Source of the DNA: Riptortus pedestris
Taxonomy: Eukaryota > Arthropoda > Insecta > Hemiptera > Alydidae
NCBI GenBank assembly: GCA_019009955.1
Contig: CM032229.1
Span: 6,381,001 to 6,445,000 of the forward strand
DNA: 64,000 nucleotides
Direction: 5' to 3'
Positions 31,021 to 42,836 of this stretch are shown piece after piece. The position numbers were made by a program, and so were the translations under genes. Every line of letters starts with the position of its first letter. Positions within the stretch are counted from its first letter, which is position 1. Under the pieces are notes generated by a model. That model was not told the origin of the DNA. It saw only the letters and a program-made list of their open reading frames with translations, and did not search any database.

Positions 31021-31771
31021 TCTCTTTGGGTTTAAGGGTTATCCGGACCCTCGGCGGTGGGTTATCTTGGGAGAGAGGCCTGTAGTGATTCGTGACGACT
31101 GGAGGAGTTTGGAGATAGTGGAATACTCGTGGAGGGAGATGAATTTATTTGAGAGGGTCTTGACGTTGGGGGTGGGGGGGACTGAGGTGGGGGACGGCGG
31201 AAGACTGAAGGGATCCTACCAACTTGGTATAACTTGTGTTGCCAAGTGTTCCCCCTTGTGTCTACATCGTAACTTCTCTCGGCCTCTTTGAATATTCTCC
31301 AGCCGCTGGCTTGCTTAGGCCCGTCACCACCAGTTCCGCTCACAGCAGCAGCCCTTAGCAAAGCTATACTCAAACTAAGACAACTTGCTCCATTGTCAAT
31401 GTTGTTTTTAAATAAATATCAAACGCGGCACGCTCTCTAAACTCATAGTGTTTCTCATATCACACATCTGAGAGAACTCCTCCTCTCGAGACTTAGAATA
31501 GTCCACACCGAATTAACACACTCATACATAATGACAAAGACTGATAGACCAACTTGCTCAACTTGTAACATTCTCTTGACGATAAGACATAAATTGACAG
31601 ACAACCGCTAACGACAACATCAGGACTTTCCCTATGGCTTACAACAATTAACAACATATTCTCATAACTACACAAAATTCAAATAAACGACAAACATCAA
31701 TATAGAAATTTAGTTGTGTTGTACAATTAGATGTCTAATTATATGCATTAATTGTATTATGTGCATTAGTT
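31021..31771. other. Intergenic sequence, nothing recognised
   Basis: A G-rich stretch at 31050-31210 gives overlapping open frames on both strands (31062-31373) with no domain similarity. I do not call a gene. Confidence 0.35.
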
Positions 31772-31783
31772 GTAGTATATATA

Positions 31784-31837
<54 letters not shown>

Positions 31838-31849
31838 TATATATACTAC
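31772..31849. repeat. (TA)n microsatellite within a 78-bp palindrome
   Basis: GTAGTATATATAAACATAT on the left has its exact complement ATATGTTTATATATACTAC on the right, around a pure (AT)n core. It could extrude a cruciform. Confidence 0.85.
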
Positions 31850-32064
31850 AGCTAGGAGGACATTCCAACAATCATTTGCAAATCACCAATTTATTTATTT
31901 TTTTTTTTTAATATTCTTATTCTACTTACTTGAATTTAGTAGCATGTTTATTTATAAAATGTTAATACCATTCGGAACAACCATCGCTCAGTTTCTGAAC
32001 AATTATTACTCTATTCCCTACATATTACAAATAGAGTTTCTTGTTTCAATATCGTATTGAATAT
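31850..32064. other. AT-rich sequence, nothing recognised
   Basis: A T run at about 31896-31907 is the only feature. Confidence 0.35.
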
Positions 32065-32700
32065 CAGATATTTTTCCACAAATGTCCTTTGATCCTACCG
32101 TCCAAATGAAGGCTGGTCAAAATTCTCCGAGGCCCACCCTAGCGGTCGTAATTTTGGATTGATCGTTAACAAACTTCATATTTAATTAAATATGGATATT
32201 AATGGATGAAAGTTCAATGAAAAAAAATATTTTATATTTAAGCCTCGAACAAAGCTGTTTATGTCAAGAACTCATTGTTAATGTGACATGAGCAGGAGTG
32301 GTGGTTTACTGGAGTGGGGTACTGGCAATTATAAAATGCGAATGCCTTTATTCCAGAAAAAGAAACGATTTATATAAAATTACTTATAGGAAATTACATT
32401 TGGAGGTTCACTGGGATCGAAAAAATTTATAGAAGCAATTGTATTGAAAATTTAATTGTCAATATATGTTGTTTATACATATTTTCTGTAACATGAATAT
32501 TAACCGAGATATTTGGACTTTTTAGTTTTCATTCTCTAGTAAACCCCCACTCCTACTCATGTCATATTAACAAGACGTTGGCATGAACCACTTTATTTGA
32601 GACTTAAATAACAAATATTGGTTTGATTGAACTTTTACTGTTTGAGATACCTACAAATACTCTGTTTAATGACTCCATAAAGTATGATAGTACGTTCTTA
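32065..32700 (-). mobile_element. HINE-like repeats, mixed and rearranged fragments
   Basis: A minus-strand terminal module (TCCTTTGATCCTACC) and site (CCTAGCGGTCGTAAT) at 32065-32200 are followed by plus-strand spacer sequence near 32230-32330. Minus-strand module A/spacer (AATATTAACCGAGATATTTG, AGTAAACCCCCACTCCTAC) follows at 32460-32660. Confidence 0.65.
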
Positions 32701-32705
32701 ACTTA

Positions 32706-33159
32706 AAAAAGTCCGTCACGCAGGGGCTGCGTAAACTAAGCAGATTTCCCACGTGAAGTTTTACAATAGAGAAATTTCACGAGACTTGAGCTGTTAATGA
32801 AACGGCCGATCTAGCTTTCTGCGGGAGAGTCACTTCGTCCGTCAGCCAGCCAGATTTAATAAAAATGCAAATATTTCGGTTAATATTCAAGATAGAGAAT
32901 AAATGTATATAACAATATTTATAGTAAAATTAATTTGTAATAAGATTGGTTCTGTACAATTTTTCGATCCGAAGTATAGTAACGGGGATATTTCGAATTT
33001 TCGAAAATCCTCCCCTTTTAACCCCCCCCCTCTCACTGGTCCGATTTCAGCCATTAACGAACTTGATCTTTCTTTTTACACAAAACGACTAAATATTGAG
33101 TTTGGAAAGGATCAAACAAAAATTGCGACCGCTAGAGCGGTTACAGACAAATATATATA

Positions 33160-33216
<57 letters not shown>

Positions 33217-33318
33217 TTTTGAACGGACCTCATTTTCGTCATCTACTAGGTAGGATTGATGGACATTTGAAGAAAAATTTCTAAAATTCCGTCATGAGTA
33301 CAACCTCAATAGCTGATG
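32706..33318 (+). mobile_element. HINE-like repeat, nearly complete compact copy, plus strand
   Basis: It has the intact hairpin end (AAGTCCGTCACGCAGGGGCT), TAAGCAGATTTCCCACGTG, module A, the perfect ACCGCTAGAGCGGT site at about 33127-33140, (TA)n at 33151-33213, TAGGATTGATGGACATTTG and CCTCAATAGCTGATG. The last palindrome is cut off. Confidence 0.85.
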
Positions 33319-33936
33319 TATGTTTGAGCTATTCCATTTTCTATATTAAACAGTTTCATGCAACACTTAAGTTTATAGTCGTTGATGGCTGAAATCGGAC
33401 TAGGGCTGCAGCTTTTTGGATTTTTGGTAACATTTTATGAATTGGTAACGATTTTCATGTTCATTCAACATGTACTTTTATTGAATTCATCTGTAAGATC
33501 GTAATAGTGGGAACACGATAGTGAATACATGGATTCCATTGCTCAAGACTATACATGCCTATACCTCAAAGAACTTTTCACACAGCGTTTCCACCGCAGG
33601 TACTCATTACTGAATGAAATAGTTGGAACTTTGTTGATAATGGAAAGTCAGTTTTTCGGAAGCATGCCCACCACGTGACATTAATCCATAACTCGGTGGA
33701 TATAGCTTTACTATTAAAACGATTAGCTAATGATAGGCTAGGAGTTAAGGTTATTTAGAAACGAGGCTCCTAGCCGCAGAGCGTTTTGTGCGTTTCCAAC
33801 ATTCATAAACACAATTTATGGTCTTGTAATGGCACGTAAAGTCTGCGTATGTGAAGTTTGGATTTCAACTGAAGGTAACAGACACATTTAAACATTAAAA
33901 TATGTTTTTTCTCTAATGGACAAAATTAAGTTAATA
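33319..33936. other. Intergenic sequence, nothing recognised
   Basis: A short HINE trace (GTTGATGGCTGAAATCGGAC, minus-type) appears at about 33380-33402. Otherwise it is unannotatable. Confidence 0.35.
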
Positions 33937-34033
33937 TTTTTAGCAGATTTCTCTTAAGGGAAGTCAGCTATTGAGGACGTACTCATGACGCGTACTCATT
34001 CTACCCAGGAGATGACGAAAATGAGATCCGTTC

Positions 34034-34072
<39 letters not shown>

Positions 34073-34082
34073 TGTGTGTGTG

Positions 34083-34129
<47 letters not shown>

Positions 34130-34523
34130 TATATATATTACCAAACTTGATATATAATTGTTTAATACAAAAAGGAAGATCTAGTTCGTTAATGTCTAAA
34201 ATTGGACCGGGGGGGGGGTTTAGAGGTGTTGAATTTCGAAAATCCTTAATATCTCCGTTATTATGTGTCGGATCGAAAAGGTGTATAGAACCAATCGTAT
34301 TGAAAGTGTAATGCTCTATAAATGTTGGTATGTACATTTTTTAACTATCTTGATTATTAACTACTCATATTAACAATGTTCTTTTAAGTTATGAAACACT
34401 TTATTTGAAGGTTAAATACCAAATATTGTTCTCATTGAACATTTAACTTTTGAGATAAACGCAAATACGTTGCGCACGTGGGAAATCTACTTAATTTTCA
34501 CAGCCCTTGCGTGAAGGACTTTT
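33937..34523 (-). mobile_element. HINE-like repeat, minus strand, with compound microsatellite
   Basis: It starts TTTTTAGCAGATTTCTCTTA. The terminal module is shortened. The microsatellite is (GT)n then (TA)n (34039-34126). Module A follows and it ends GCACGTGGGAAATCTACTTA and CAGCCCTTGCGTGAAGGACT. Confidence 0.8.
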
Positions 34524-35199
34524 ATTTCCAAAGAAGGTTCCAACAATTTTTATTATCGTGTTCTATATATTGATGATTCAGTTCTGACAGTAATATTTAT
34601 GGACGGGTTATGAAGCATTTTTAACTTAGTTAAATGGGAAACGTAGAGAGGTAAAAAAACAAACAGAAATATTGGAATTCCAAAAATAAATCATGGAGCA
34701 ATTTCATTTTCTCACTAAACAATATTACAGACATTAATGCGTGCATGCTGGCACGAGACGTGATTATACTAATAAAACTCGAAGAATTTCTATCAGGCTT
34801 ACATAATGTAAATAGTACTTTTATAATTTTTAAATATGCTGCTTTTTGTGTGTTTATAAATTTTTATTTTGGAGAAATAAACCACGGAAAAGGTCTATGG
34901 ACCTCTCATTTGCTATGAGGTGTCCTTAGGACCCACAATGGGAAGGACGGACTTCGATTTCACCAAATGCATACGCAACTGGATCCAAGAAACCATTCTT
35001 CAACAAATTTACGAACTCCATCACGAGAATCTTGAACTCCAAATCTAACAGCGTATCAATCCTACTCTCAACCTGCCAAAAGTTCTTTCCTTTTTAATTA
35101 TTTCCTAGATCCTGCTTCGAGAACGGTTTCCTTGGCTAAGGTATTGGCGGCGGACATATTCCAGTCACGCCGTACCATTCTTCAAGCAGAGTTTTCTTC
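34524..35199. other. Intergenic sequence, nothing firm
   Basis: The stretch 34890-35170 has more balanced composition. A 37-residue open frame starts at 34938 but matches no domain I know. Confidence 0.3.
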
Positions 35200-35560
35200 T
35201 GATTTCCATAGTTAATTAAAAAGCTCTAGCCGGAGCTAATATACACCCGACCCCCGTTCGCTGGTAATTAATTCCTACCCAGCCACCCCCGGGTGCCTGA
35301 GTTATGGGGTTGCGCCGCTCGGAGACTAAGTCCCCGGATCGTGGGAGGGATATAAGTTTAGGAAGAAGGAGATTGGAGTTTGACGCCCTGTGGCCGGATC
35401 GCCATAATTTTTCCCCAGTGGGGAGGGCCCTAGGAAATGAGGAAGCAGGGAGGAGAGCTCCCTACCGGAGAAATATGGTACTAAAAGCTAAGGGGGTGAA
35501 GTAGCCGGCCACTTTATTGTCTCCTATAAACAGGTGGTGGGGGTTAACTGTTCCTCAATT
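35200..35560. promoter_or_regulatory. Candidate conserved non-coding island
   Basis: Balanced, unique-looking sequence has clustered homeodomain-type sites (GTTAATTAAAAAG, GCTAATAT, GGTAATTAATTCC). A palindromic AGCTCTAGCCGGAGCT and a GC-rich stretch around 35290 are also present. Open frames here have no domain similarity. The regulatory role is inferred. Confidence 0.28.
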
Positions 35561-36078
35561 ATTAAAGCCAGAACACAGCCCACCTCCTAAAGCAAGGATT
35601 ATCTTGCAACCTTCCTCTCTAACCTTCCTTCCCAAAGTGTTATCTGTAGCCATATCATCCCAGATATTTTTTGAGAGAGGGTTAGAGCAACTCGTAAATT
35701 TCATCTCCCCGAAATTATTATTAACGACGAAGATGCTAGGCAACTTCTCCAATATAAACTAATGAAAAACAAAACAGACTTCATTGATATATTTATATCA
35801 ACAGAAGGAATACCTTAATTTAAATCTTATTTAATGACTTCAACTTTAGTCCACTGTGACTGATCTAGTACACACGTTGCCAACCATTTCTAGAAATGGC
35901 GGGGTTCAGCATTTTCTTTATTGAATCCAAGCATAAATTATATTTAATAAAAGCGCTGAAGTTTGCATTAATAAATTAGCCCACAAATGCCATTTAGCCT
36001 AATAAATTGCTGCATATGCATAACGCTCTGTGAAAAATATAACTACAATTCATATTCTTCATTTCAAATTTATTATAT
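35561..36078. other. Intergenic sequence, nothing recognised
   Basis: There are no supported features. Confidence 0.35.
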
Positions 36079-36617
36079 TGTTGCAAAAATTACGAACTTG
36101 AAAAGTATTTATTGTTAATCATGTATTTAAGAAGTAGGAAGAAAATGAAGACATCCCTTGTGGGGAGCAGGGTGAAATCTAGAAGCTTCTGCACTTGGGA
36201 GCCGATGGAGAGTATGGATCCTTCGAGATGGCGTCCGAGCTATATAAAAGTGGCTCAGCCCGCCCAATATCCAGTTAGTTTTCAGTTTTCTTACTAGAGA
36301 ATAACAGTGCGTTCAGTGCAGTGCAGTGTTTCTGTTGAAGATCAGTGCAGTGCCGTGCTTTTGCGAAGATCAGTGCAGAGCCGTGTTTATTTGTTCCTTA
36401 GTGATTCCCGTGATCGTGAGTTATTGTGAAATAAGAAATGAAGTTATCATTGCATATTGTGATTTGTAGTGCAGAATCATTTACCAAGTGTGAAAAGGTA
36501 TCTAATGTATCGTCAAGTAAATTGTGCAGTGATAAAAACGCTAATTTGTGTATTTAATTTTGCAATCAAAAAGAACCCTAATAATCAACGTTTATTATTT
36601 TCGTAATAAACGCAACA
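36079..36617 (+). repeat. Solo LTR of a BEL/Pao-type element
   Basis: The 539-bp unit runs from TGTTGC to GCAACA (six-base inverted ends) and is flanked on both sides by ATAT. It contains a TATA box (CTATATAAAAG at about 36240), motifs GTGCAGTGCCGTG and CGTGAGTTATTGT and a TTATTTTCGTAATAAACG end, all shared with the LTR after the BEL/Pao integrase at 26980-27389. No coding region adjoins it, so it is probably a solo LTR left by recombination. Confidence 0.75.
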
Positions 36618-37189
36618 ATATCATTAATCAACGTGATGATAAATGTAAATATAGCATTTCTAGGATTTAATATATTCCTTTATTCCTTATTTTAACGAAA
36701 ACGATCATGCTGTGTATGCTGTCAGTATATCTTAATTTAAACATACCTGATATGGAAATTATTTTGCTTCTAAACTTGTAAAATAAAAATACAGATTTCA
36801 TTGATATATATAAATAAGATCTTGAAAATTTGAAACCCAAAAAGTTCATAAATTTGAGGGGGTTAGTTCTAGAAAAATAAAAACAAAGCCACATGGAAAT
36901 ACCAAGGCCAGTTACACGGCTTTGAAGGTGACGCATTTCCTGTTAGTAGATTCCCCAGAAGGCAAACACATCATTGCAAGATATATGGTAATTTGCTCAG
37001 CTTTATGATTACAATTCAAAGAAAGTTAATCACGTGTAGAACGGGTAGTTTTTGTTGTGACCAGGGATACAATAGAAGGTAAAGGGAATTCCTAACTACT
37101 GTGGATGTTTATACGAAGAGATTTCATGGTTTGCGACTGAAGAGGAAGCTGAACGAATTGTTGTAGCGCACAGCGAATCAGGACTTTAA
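36618..37189. other. AT-rich intergenic sequence, nothing recognised
   Basis: There are no supported features. Confidence 0.35.
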
Positions 37190-37440
37190 TTTGGGTCCGA
37201 TTTGCGCCGGTGTCCTGTTGTCTGGCAAATCCCCCAAGAAGGGGACATCATCCTCTGACGGTATTTGCTGCTACGAACCAGGCACCTGCCCTCACCACCT
37301 GCTAGATCAGCTCGCTAATCCGTTTAGTGTCACCGGCACAATGGAGGGGGGACAGTGACCGGAACAGCCAGCTTCCGAATTAACCCTCCGCCGACAGAAG
37401 GCCTGTGCGTGATCCGGGAATACATTCAAGGCTTAAGACA
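37190..37440. promoter_or_regulatory. Candidate conserved non-coding island
   Basis: This is a sharply bounded GC-richer 250-bp segment, including GCGCCGGTGTCC, GCTAATCCG (K50 homeodomain-like) and CCGAATTAACC. It has no coding potential. Confidence 0.25.
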
Positions 37441-38037
37441 ATCTATCCTCAACGTTGAATGAATGCTTTCCATGAATAACTAATTGTGGGATAATAGCTA
37501 CAGGCTGAAGGGGTTGGATAGATACTGGTATTAAGAAGCAGGTTGATACTCGCAGAGAACAAACACAAAGCAGGCGAGAGTACACATCTTTTGAAGTATA
37601 CTTGAACAGAAAGTACCTCACAACTCAAAGATTATGGATATCCGGACTTCTAAATTCTCTATTCCATCTAATGGCGAATAACTTGTTTAGACTCAGTTGG
37701 TAAAACAACAAAACTATGATTGTATCCTCTGAGGCAACGTCTTCACACTGGCTTGTTCGATAAGAAAGACATCTCAGACACCAATCAGGTTGTATTCATG
37801 AGTATTACTAACAATACATCTAATATCTTTAGCCAAGAAGCCCATGAAAGACCAAGGCATGCCATATGTTGGTGGGAGGTCTAATAGTCACTTCGAGACA
37901 TTCCTTTGCGTAAGAACGCTATTTCTTTATTCGGGTAGCTAGTCAATAACATCACTTGGCTGAGGATACATCGGAGGAATGGAAAGAAGTTCATCCTGAA
38001 GGCTTATATACTGCATGGCTAAATCAAATTTAGAGGG
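37441..38037. other. Intergenic sequence, nothing recognised
   Basis: There are no supported features. Confidence 0.35.
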
Positions 38038-38515
38038 TGTTACGGCCCATTTTTATCGTGACCGAAGACGATTGAGATAGAAGGCAGGTGGAAGATTCCT
38101 GCGCGGGGCTGGCTGCCGAAGACAAGAAGCGATCGCCGGAGACAAGCGAGCTGCAGACAGCAGAATCCATCTCGAGGTCTAGAGAGGATTTGGCTCCCGA
38201 TAAACGCTTTACACATTCAATTAAAAGAAAAGGCCTATTAATTATATGTAAAAGTCCCCATGGAAAGTATTGTCCTATTTATTTACTATTGTCTATTTAC
38301 TGTTCAAGAGATAATTATAGTTGAGTAATTATTGTAAATGAACTAATTTGTTTTGAGGGTACTGGTTTCGTAGTTACCTTTGAGAACAAACAACGTGGCG
38401 CCCTTAATATATTTATTTCTGCCTATTGATATAAAGGTTTTTTAAATTTAACTAATAAACCCACACCCTTCTCCACTGAGCTTGGCAGTCTTGTTACCCA
38501 GTCTGTGGGGTAACA
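38038..38515. repeat. Possible solo LTR (478 bp)
   Basis: The segment begins TGTTACGGCCC and ends GGGGTAACA, giving six-base inverted ends TGTTAC/GTAACA, typical of LTRs. A pyrimidine-rich CCACACCCTTCTCC precedes the end. Flanking bases (GAGGG, AGTGT) do not form a target duplication, which weakens the call. The open frame at 38088-38324 inside it shows no domain. Confidence 0.35.
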
Positions 38516-38692
38516 AGTGTTATCCCTGGAAGAAACTGAGAATGTGAGATGAGATCAGAGTTTCATTTCTACACCTAGGAAATGTTCTTTCTTTACTCGC
38601 CACTTTGTCTAACCTCCACAAATCCTCATCCTGAACATTAAGCCACCTTCGCCGGGGCCTTTCTCATTTCCTATGTCCTGTCCTTAGTCTGT

Positions 38693-39362
38693 TTACCTAA
38701 GGGAAATCAGTTCTTGGAGTTGTACTCACGGCGCGATTTTCGAAAAATGTTACAATTATCCATCGATCCTACCTAAAAGATGACGAAAATGAGGTCCGCT
38801 CAATATATATATAAACTGCCGTAATTTATGTTTGATCGGTACAAAACTCGATATTTAAAAGTTTCATGTACAATTAAAGATCGTGTAACGAACACGATCT
38901 TTAATTAATTTATAATTTAATGGCTGAAATCGGACATGTTGTGAGGAGGAGGGGTTAGGGGTGGCAAATTTTGAAAACCCAAAATATCCTCTTTGTTTAA
39001 AATATAATTTCCTATAAATGTTGTTATTTAAGCATTCCCTACCTTCAATAGTAACGAAGACGTATTGACATTTCTTCGTTTTTATCCTTACTAATCAATC
39101 ATTTTTAGTCATCGCACTTTAATAAGGAGCCGTAGACGTCATAATCTTAGAAAAAATACCAAATATTATTTTCAATGAACCTTTTATATCTGAGATGCAT
39201 GCAAGTAAATAGCCAATTATGGTTTTATTGATGGCCTACTTCTGCTCATTGGATTTTTTTTCTTTAGAAATAGAGAATATATAGTGAGATGGAATCAGTA
39301 GAGTGTCCTTACAACTCGTAGGTAATCCGCCTGTTTACGCAGCCCTTGCGTGAAGGACTTTT
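38693..39362 (-). mobile_element. HINE-like repeat, minus strand, with secondary palindrome
   Basis: It runs TACCTAAGGGAAATCAG, GTTGTACTCACGGCGCGATT, GATGACGAAAATGAGGTCC and module A. It ends CGCAGCCCTTGCGTGAAGG. Within it AATTAAAGATCGTGT and ACACGATCTTTAATT form a perfect 15-bp inverted repeat with a 5-base loop (38872-38906). Confidence 0.8.
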
Positions 39363-40158
39363 GAATTCCCGAGAGAGGTTATTTAATCGGTGACTGGTAC
39401 AGAATCGGTTGACCCCTGTAGCTCTGTTTTAGCTCTAATGCCAATTACCATATTATTTACCGTTGTTATAACTATTTACACTATGTACATTCTAATAGTT
39501 GAGACAAGTTCTCGTCTTACCTGGTTTGCTTTTATGACATCTATGCATTCTTACGCTCAGCCATAAGTTTTAATTCAAATTTTATTGACCACTCTGCCGT
39601 TGGTACTACCATTAATGAATATATTGCTGGAGTATTATGTATGATACCACCAGACCTATTTTATTCTAATTATTAAACCGTAATATGTTATCGGGCACTT
39701 TATATTTCCACAAATAACTAGGCGCCTACGAAACCACCAATTACTCAGGTACTAGTACAATATTGCCATTTCTCGACAAAACTCATTTTTCATCCGTTTA
39801 GAGAGACCAATAACAATTTCCTAGGGTATACTTTGAGGGAGGGGAGTGAGAAAGTAGCTGGAAGGGTGGCTGGAGCTGGAGTCAGGGGATGATGATGACA
39901 AAGGGTGGATTTGCCGACGAAGCCTATAGAAATGTCCTATTGATACGCCCCGCAGATACACTCTATAGTCTTTATATATGGACTGGAAAATACCTAATCT
40001 CATTAAGCTCCTCCAAACACAATGCAATCATTTGCATAACGGAACAAACTGGTATCGAATAACATCAGGCCGATTATGTCTAACGTTTAGATTTTTAGTC
40101 AACCTTCATTGTGTTCTTTGACGACTTACAGTATAATGAATATCTTTTCATTTTTTTT
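39363..40158. other. Intergenic sequence, nothing recognised
   Basis: The short minus-strand frame at 39821-40027 has no domain similarity. Confidence 0.35.
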
Positions 40159-40278
40159 AACAGATTTCCCTTAAGGGAAATCAACTATTGAGGTTGTACT
40201 CATGACGGAATTTTCGAAATTTTTCTTCAAATCTCCATGGATCCTGCCTAGGAGATGACGAAAATGAGGTCCGTTCAA

Positions 40279-40336
<58 letters not shown>

Positions 40337-40662
40337 CTGTTACAGCTCTAGCGCTCACAATTTTTGTTTGATCGTTACAAAACTCGATATTAAGTCGTTT
40401 TATGTAAAATAAATGATCAAGTTCGTTAATGGATGAAATCAGACCAGTGGGAAGGGGAATTTAGAGGGGAGAAAAATTATATAGAATTAATCTTATTGCA
40501 AATTAAATTTACTATAAATATTGTTATATACATTTATTCTCTATCTTGAATAATAACCCAGATATTTGCATTTTTACGAAATCGGGGCGGATAACGGATT
40601 AGAGTAAAACTTCACGTGGGAAATCTGCTTAGTTTAAGCAGCCCCTGCGTGACGGACTTTTC
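40159..40662 (-). mobile_element. HINE-like repeat, complete compact copy, minus strand
   Basis: It starts TTTAACAGATTTCCCTTAAG with the perfect palindrome. It has the terminal module, (TA)n at 40284-40331, a diverged ACAGCTCTAGCGCT site and module A shortened. It ends CACGTGGGAAATCTGCTTAG, then the AGCAGCCCCTGCGTG hairpin and GACGGACTTTT. It is the mirror of the copy at 24448-25015. Confidence 0.87.
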
Positions 40663-40750
40663 ACTTAGAATTAGAGAATAACAAATGAGATGAGATCAGT
40701 AGAGCAACCCACAAGCAAGTGGGAAATCTGCTTAAGTTGCGCAGCCGAGT
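40663..40750 (-). mobile_element. HINE-like repeat, second hairpin-end fragment in tandem
   Basis: AGATGAGATCAGTAG, AGTGGGAAATCTGCTTAAG and TTGCGCAGCCG repeat the long-form hairpin end directly after the compact copy. Confidence 0.75.
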
Positions 40751-41090
40751 TCTATAAATCATCAAAAGAAATGTCTCTGAAGCACAAAATATTTCAACGA
40801 ACACTCTAGTTTTCTCTGATCATTATATTATGGCATATAATACTGTTGTTACATATGACTTGGATATAATTTACGAACCAATAGTTATCTAAGGATTTCA
40901 TTGAAAAACTATAAACTCTATGTACGGTAATTCTAAGTGTAAAAAGCGTTCGGGTACCCGTTTTGTATACTTCTCAATAAAATATTTTAACACTACTCAG
41001 GTTATTTAATAAAATGTATAAAAATAATTATAAAATGTAAAGAATGAAGCAATAGTCTTGCCGTAATCAAAAGTGTGTTTTACGTTTTTA
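40751..41090. other. AT-rich sequence, nothing recognised
   Basis: There are no supported features. Confidence 0.35.
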
Positions 41091-41316
41091 TGGGGCTCAG
41101 GTAAGCCATGTGAGTTAAAGCGTTGGCCTTAATCTCATACTGCAAACCTTGAGTGGCGAGTTCGATTCCCGCTTAGGCAAAGGAATTTATTTAGTGACGG
41201 ACTCATTAAATAAAATCATCAGTCCCACCCTGGCTAGAAAAGGGTGGTAACCTGTAGATAACCCGTCACAATTAACCATAGCAGAAAATGTCGATTTTAA
41301 TAAATAATAATAAATG
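41091..41316 (+). mobile_element. tRNA-derived SINE S1, full-length copy
   Basis: The head GGGGCTCAGGTAAGCCATG leads into A-box-like GTGAGTTAAAGCG and B-box GGCGAGTTCGATTCCCGC, 5' of the body GACGGACTCATTAAATAAAA, CACCCTGGCTAGAAAAGGGT and GATAACCCGTCAC. The tail is TAATAAATAATAATAAAT. Confidence 0.88.
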
Positions 41317-41319
41317 TTG

Positions 41320-41594
41320 TTTTATACATTTTTGTGTATCTGGAATATTAAATGCAATATTATCAATTTACAATATTTCCCTGGAGGGAAATCGGCTATT
41401 GAGGTTGTATTTATGAAGCTAACTTTTTTTTAGTTTTCAGCGTTCAGTAAACCACCACTCATGACTCATTTCATATTAAAAATTCTTATAACGCGAAACA
41501 CGTTATTTGAAACTTAAATTCCGTATATTGTTTACATTGAAATTTTACTGTTTGATATAAATACTGCTAGAATTTTGTTGTCCCAAAACTTAGC
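41320..41594 (-). mobile_element. HINE-like repeat fragments, minus strand
   Basis: GGAGGGAAATCGGCTATTGAG, AGTAAACCACCACTC and GAAACACGTTATTTGAAAC are recognisable terminal and spacer pieces. Confidence 0.6.
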
Positions 41595-42060
41595 AGACTG
41601 CGTTAACTAAACTGATTTCCCACGTGCGTCACGTATTTGCATTTACCTCAAAACTAAAAACTCAATGAGAACAATATTTGGCCTTTAGGCTTCAAATAAA
41701 GTGCTTCATAATATAACAGCTTACTGTTATTATGTCATGAGTGGGAGATGGGTTTATTGAAGGTCGAAAACTAAAAAAATGTAAATACCTAGGTTAATAA
41801 TGAAGATAGTGAAAGAACGTACATAAGAACATTCTTAGAACGTTACTTTTCATCATTACATCAATAAGATTGGTCCTGTACTAATTTTCGGTCCGGTAAT
41901 AACGGAAATATTTTGAATTTTTGAAATCCCCCTCTCTCCCCCTTCTGATTTCAACCTTTAACGTACTAGGTCTTTAATATTACATAAAACGCTTATATAT
42001 CGTTTTTGGTAACGATAAGACAAACACTACGAACGCTAGAACGGTAACAGGCAAGTAGAT
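41595..42060 (+). mobile_element. HINE-like repeat, plus strand
   Basis: ACTGATTTCCCACGTGCGTC, CACGTATTTGCATTTACC, the spacer GGAGATGGGTTTATTGAAGG and module A ending near CGCTAGAACGGTAACAGGC identify it. Confidence 0.7.
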
Positions 42061-42836
42061 ATGTATATATATATTCTTCATACTTCCTTTTCAATATATT
42101 CAATATAGACCAAGAAACAAGTAGGGCAGTATCAATAATGGTTACGCGAAAAAATGTTTTTTATTGGTGACCCTTGCTATGAAAATATGAAGAACTAGCT
42201 AATATGAAAAATATATAAAAATATTGGTACCAGAAAAAGAATATATATAAAATATATAATAATTTAACATATATAATTTTGTGAAAATCCCATTATGAGC
42301 ACAACCTCTATAGCAGATTTCCCTTCTAATACTGCAGGAGATAAGCCTAGCTGACATTTTCACGTTCCTTTTATCGTTTGATAAACCTTGGCCCCTCATG
42401 GGTTCTTGAACCCAAGATTTAATATTTTGTTATTGATTTTTGTTTTCACTTTTAATAGTGACTCCTCGGAAGATTAACAAATTTTAGTAACTATTTCATA
42501 CTCGACCAACCGTTTTGTGCCAGCAATAATATTATGTGCCTTCCGTAGAGTATCTTCGGGCTTGTAGTGACTGCGGTAGAGGCTAACCCGCAGACTACAT
42601 CAAGATCAACAGAGAGGAGAGATAGGCAATCAGGAGGGAATGGAACTCGGCAAACACACAACATATTGTCCCCAATCATTGTCCACAGGGCAATACTCAA
42701 ATACTACAACCATAAACACTACAAATCAATAACTAATCTGACAAATTAAATGTCAGCGCTTATAATTAGGGGTGGAAATATTTCAGTCGAGTTAGGGGTG
42801 ACTTTTGATTGAAAAACAACGATATTCACCATTTTT
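42061..42836. other. Intergenic sequence, nothing firm
   Basis: A HINE terminus trace (GCACAACCTCTATAGCAGAT) lies near 42300. Open frames near 42199-42749 show no domain similarity. Confidence 0.35.

Noticed and set aside
31062..31373. 103-codon proline/serine-rich minus frame
   Set aside because: It arises from G-rich low-complexity sequence; no domain and an overlapping open frame on the opposite strand.
33985..34337. Open frames reading Val/Cys and Ile/Tyr runs
   Set aside because: They translate a (GT)n(TA)n microsatellite within a HINE copy.
38088..38324. 78-codon frame near 38.1 kb
   Set aside because: It sits wholly inside a possible LTR and has no similarity to gag or other domains.
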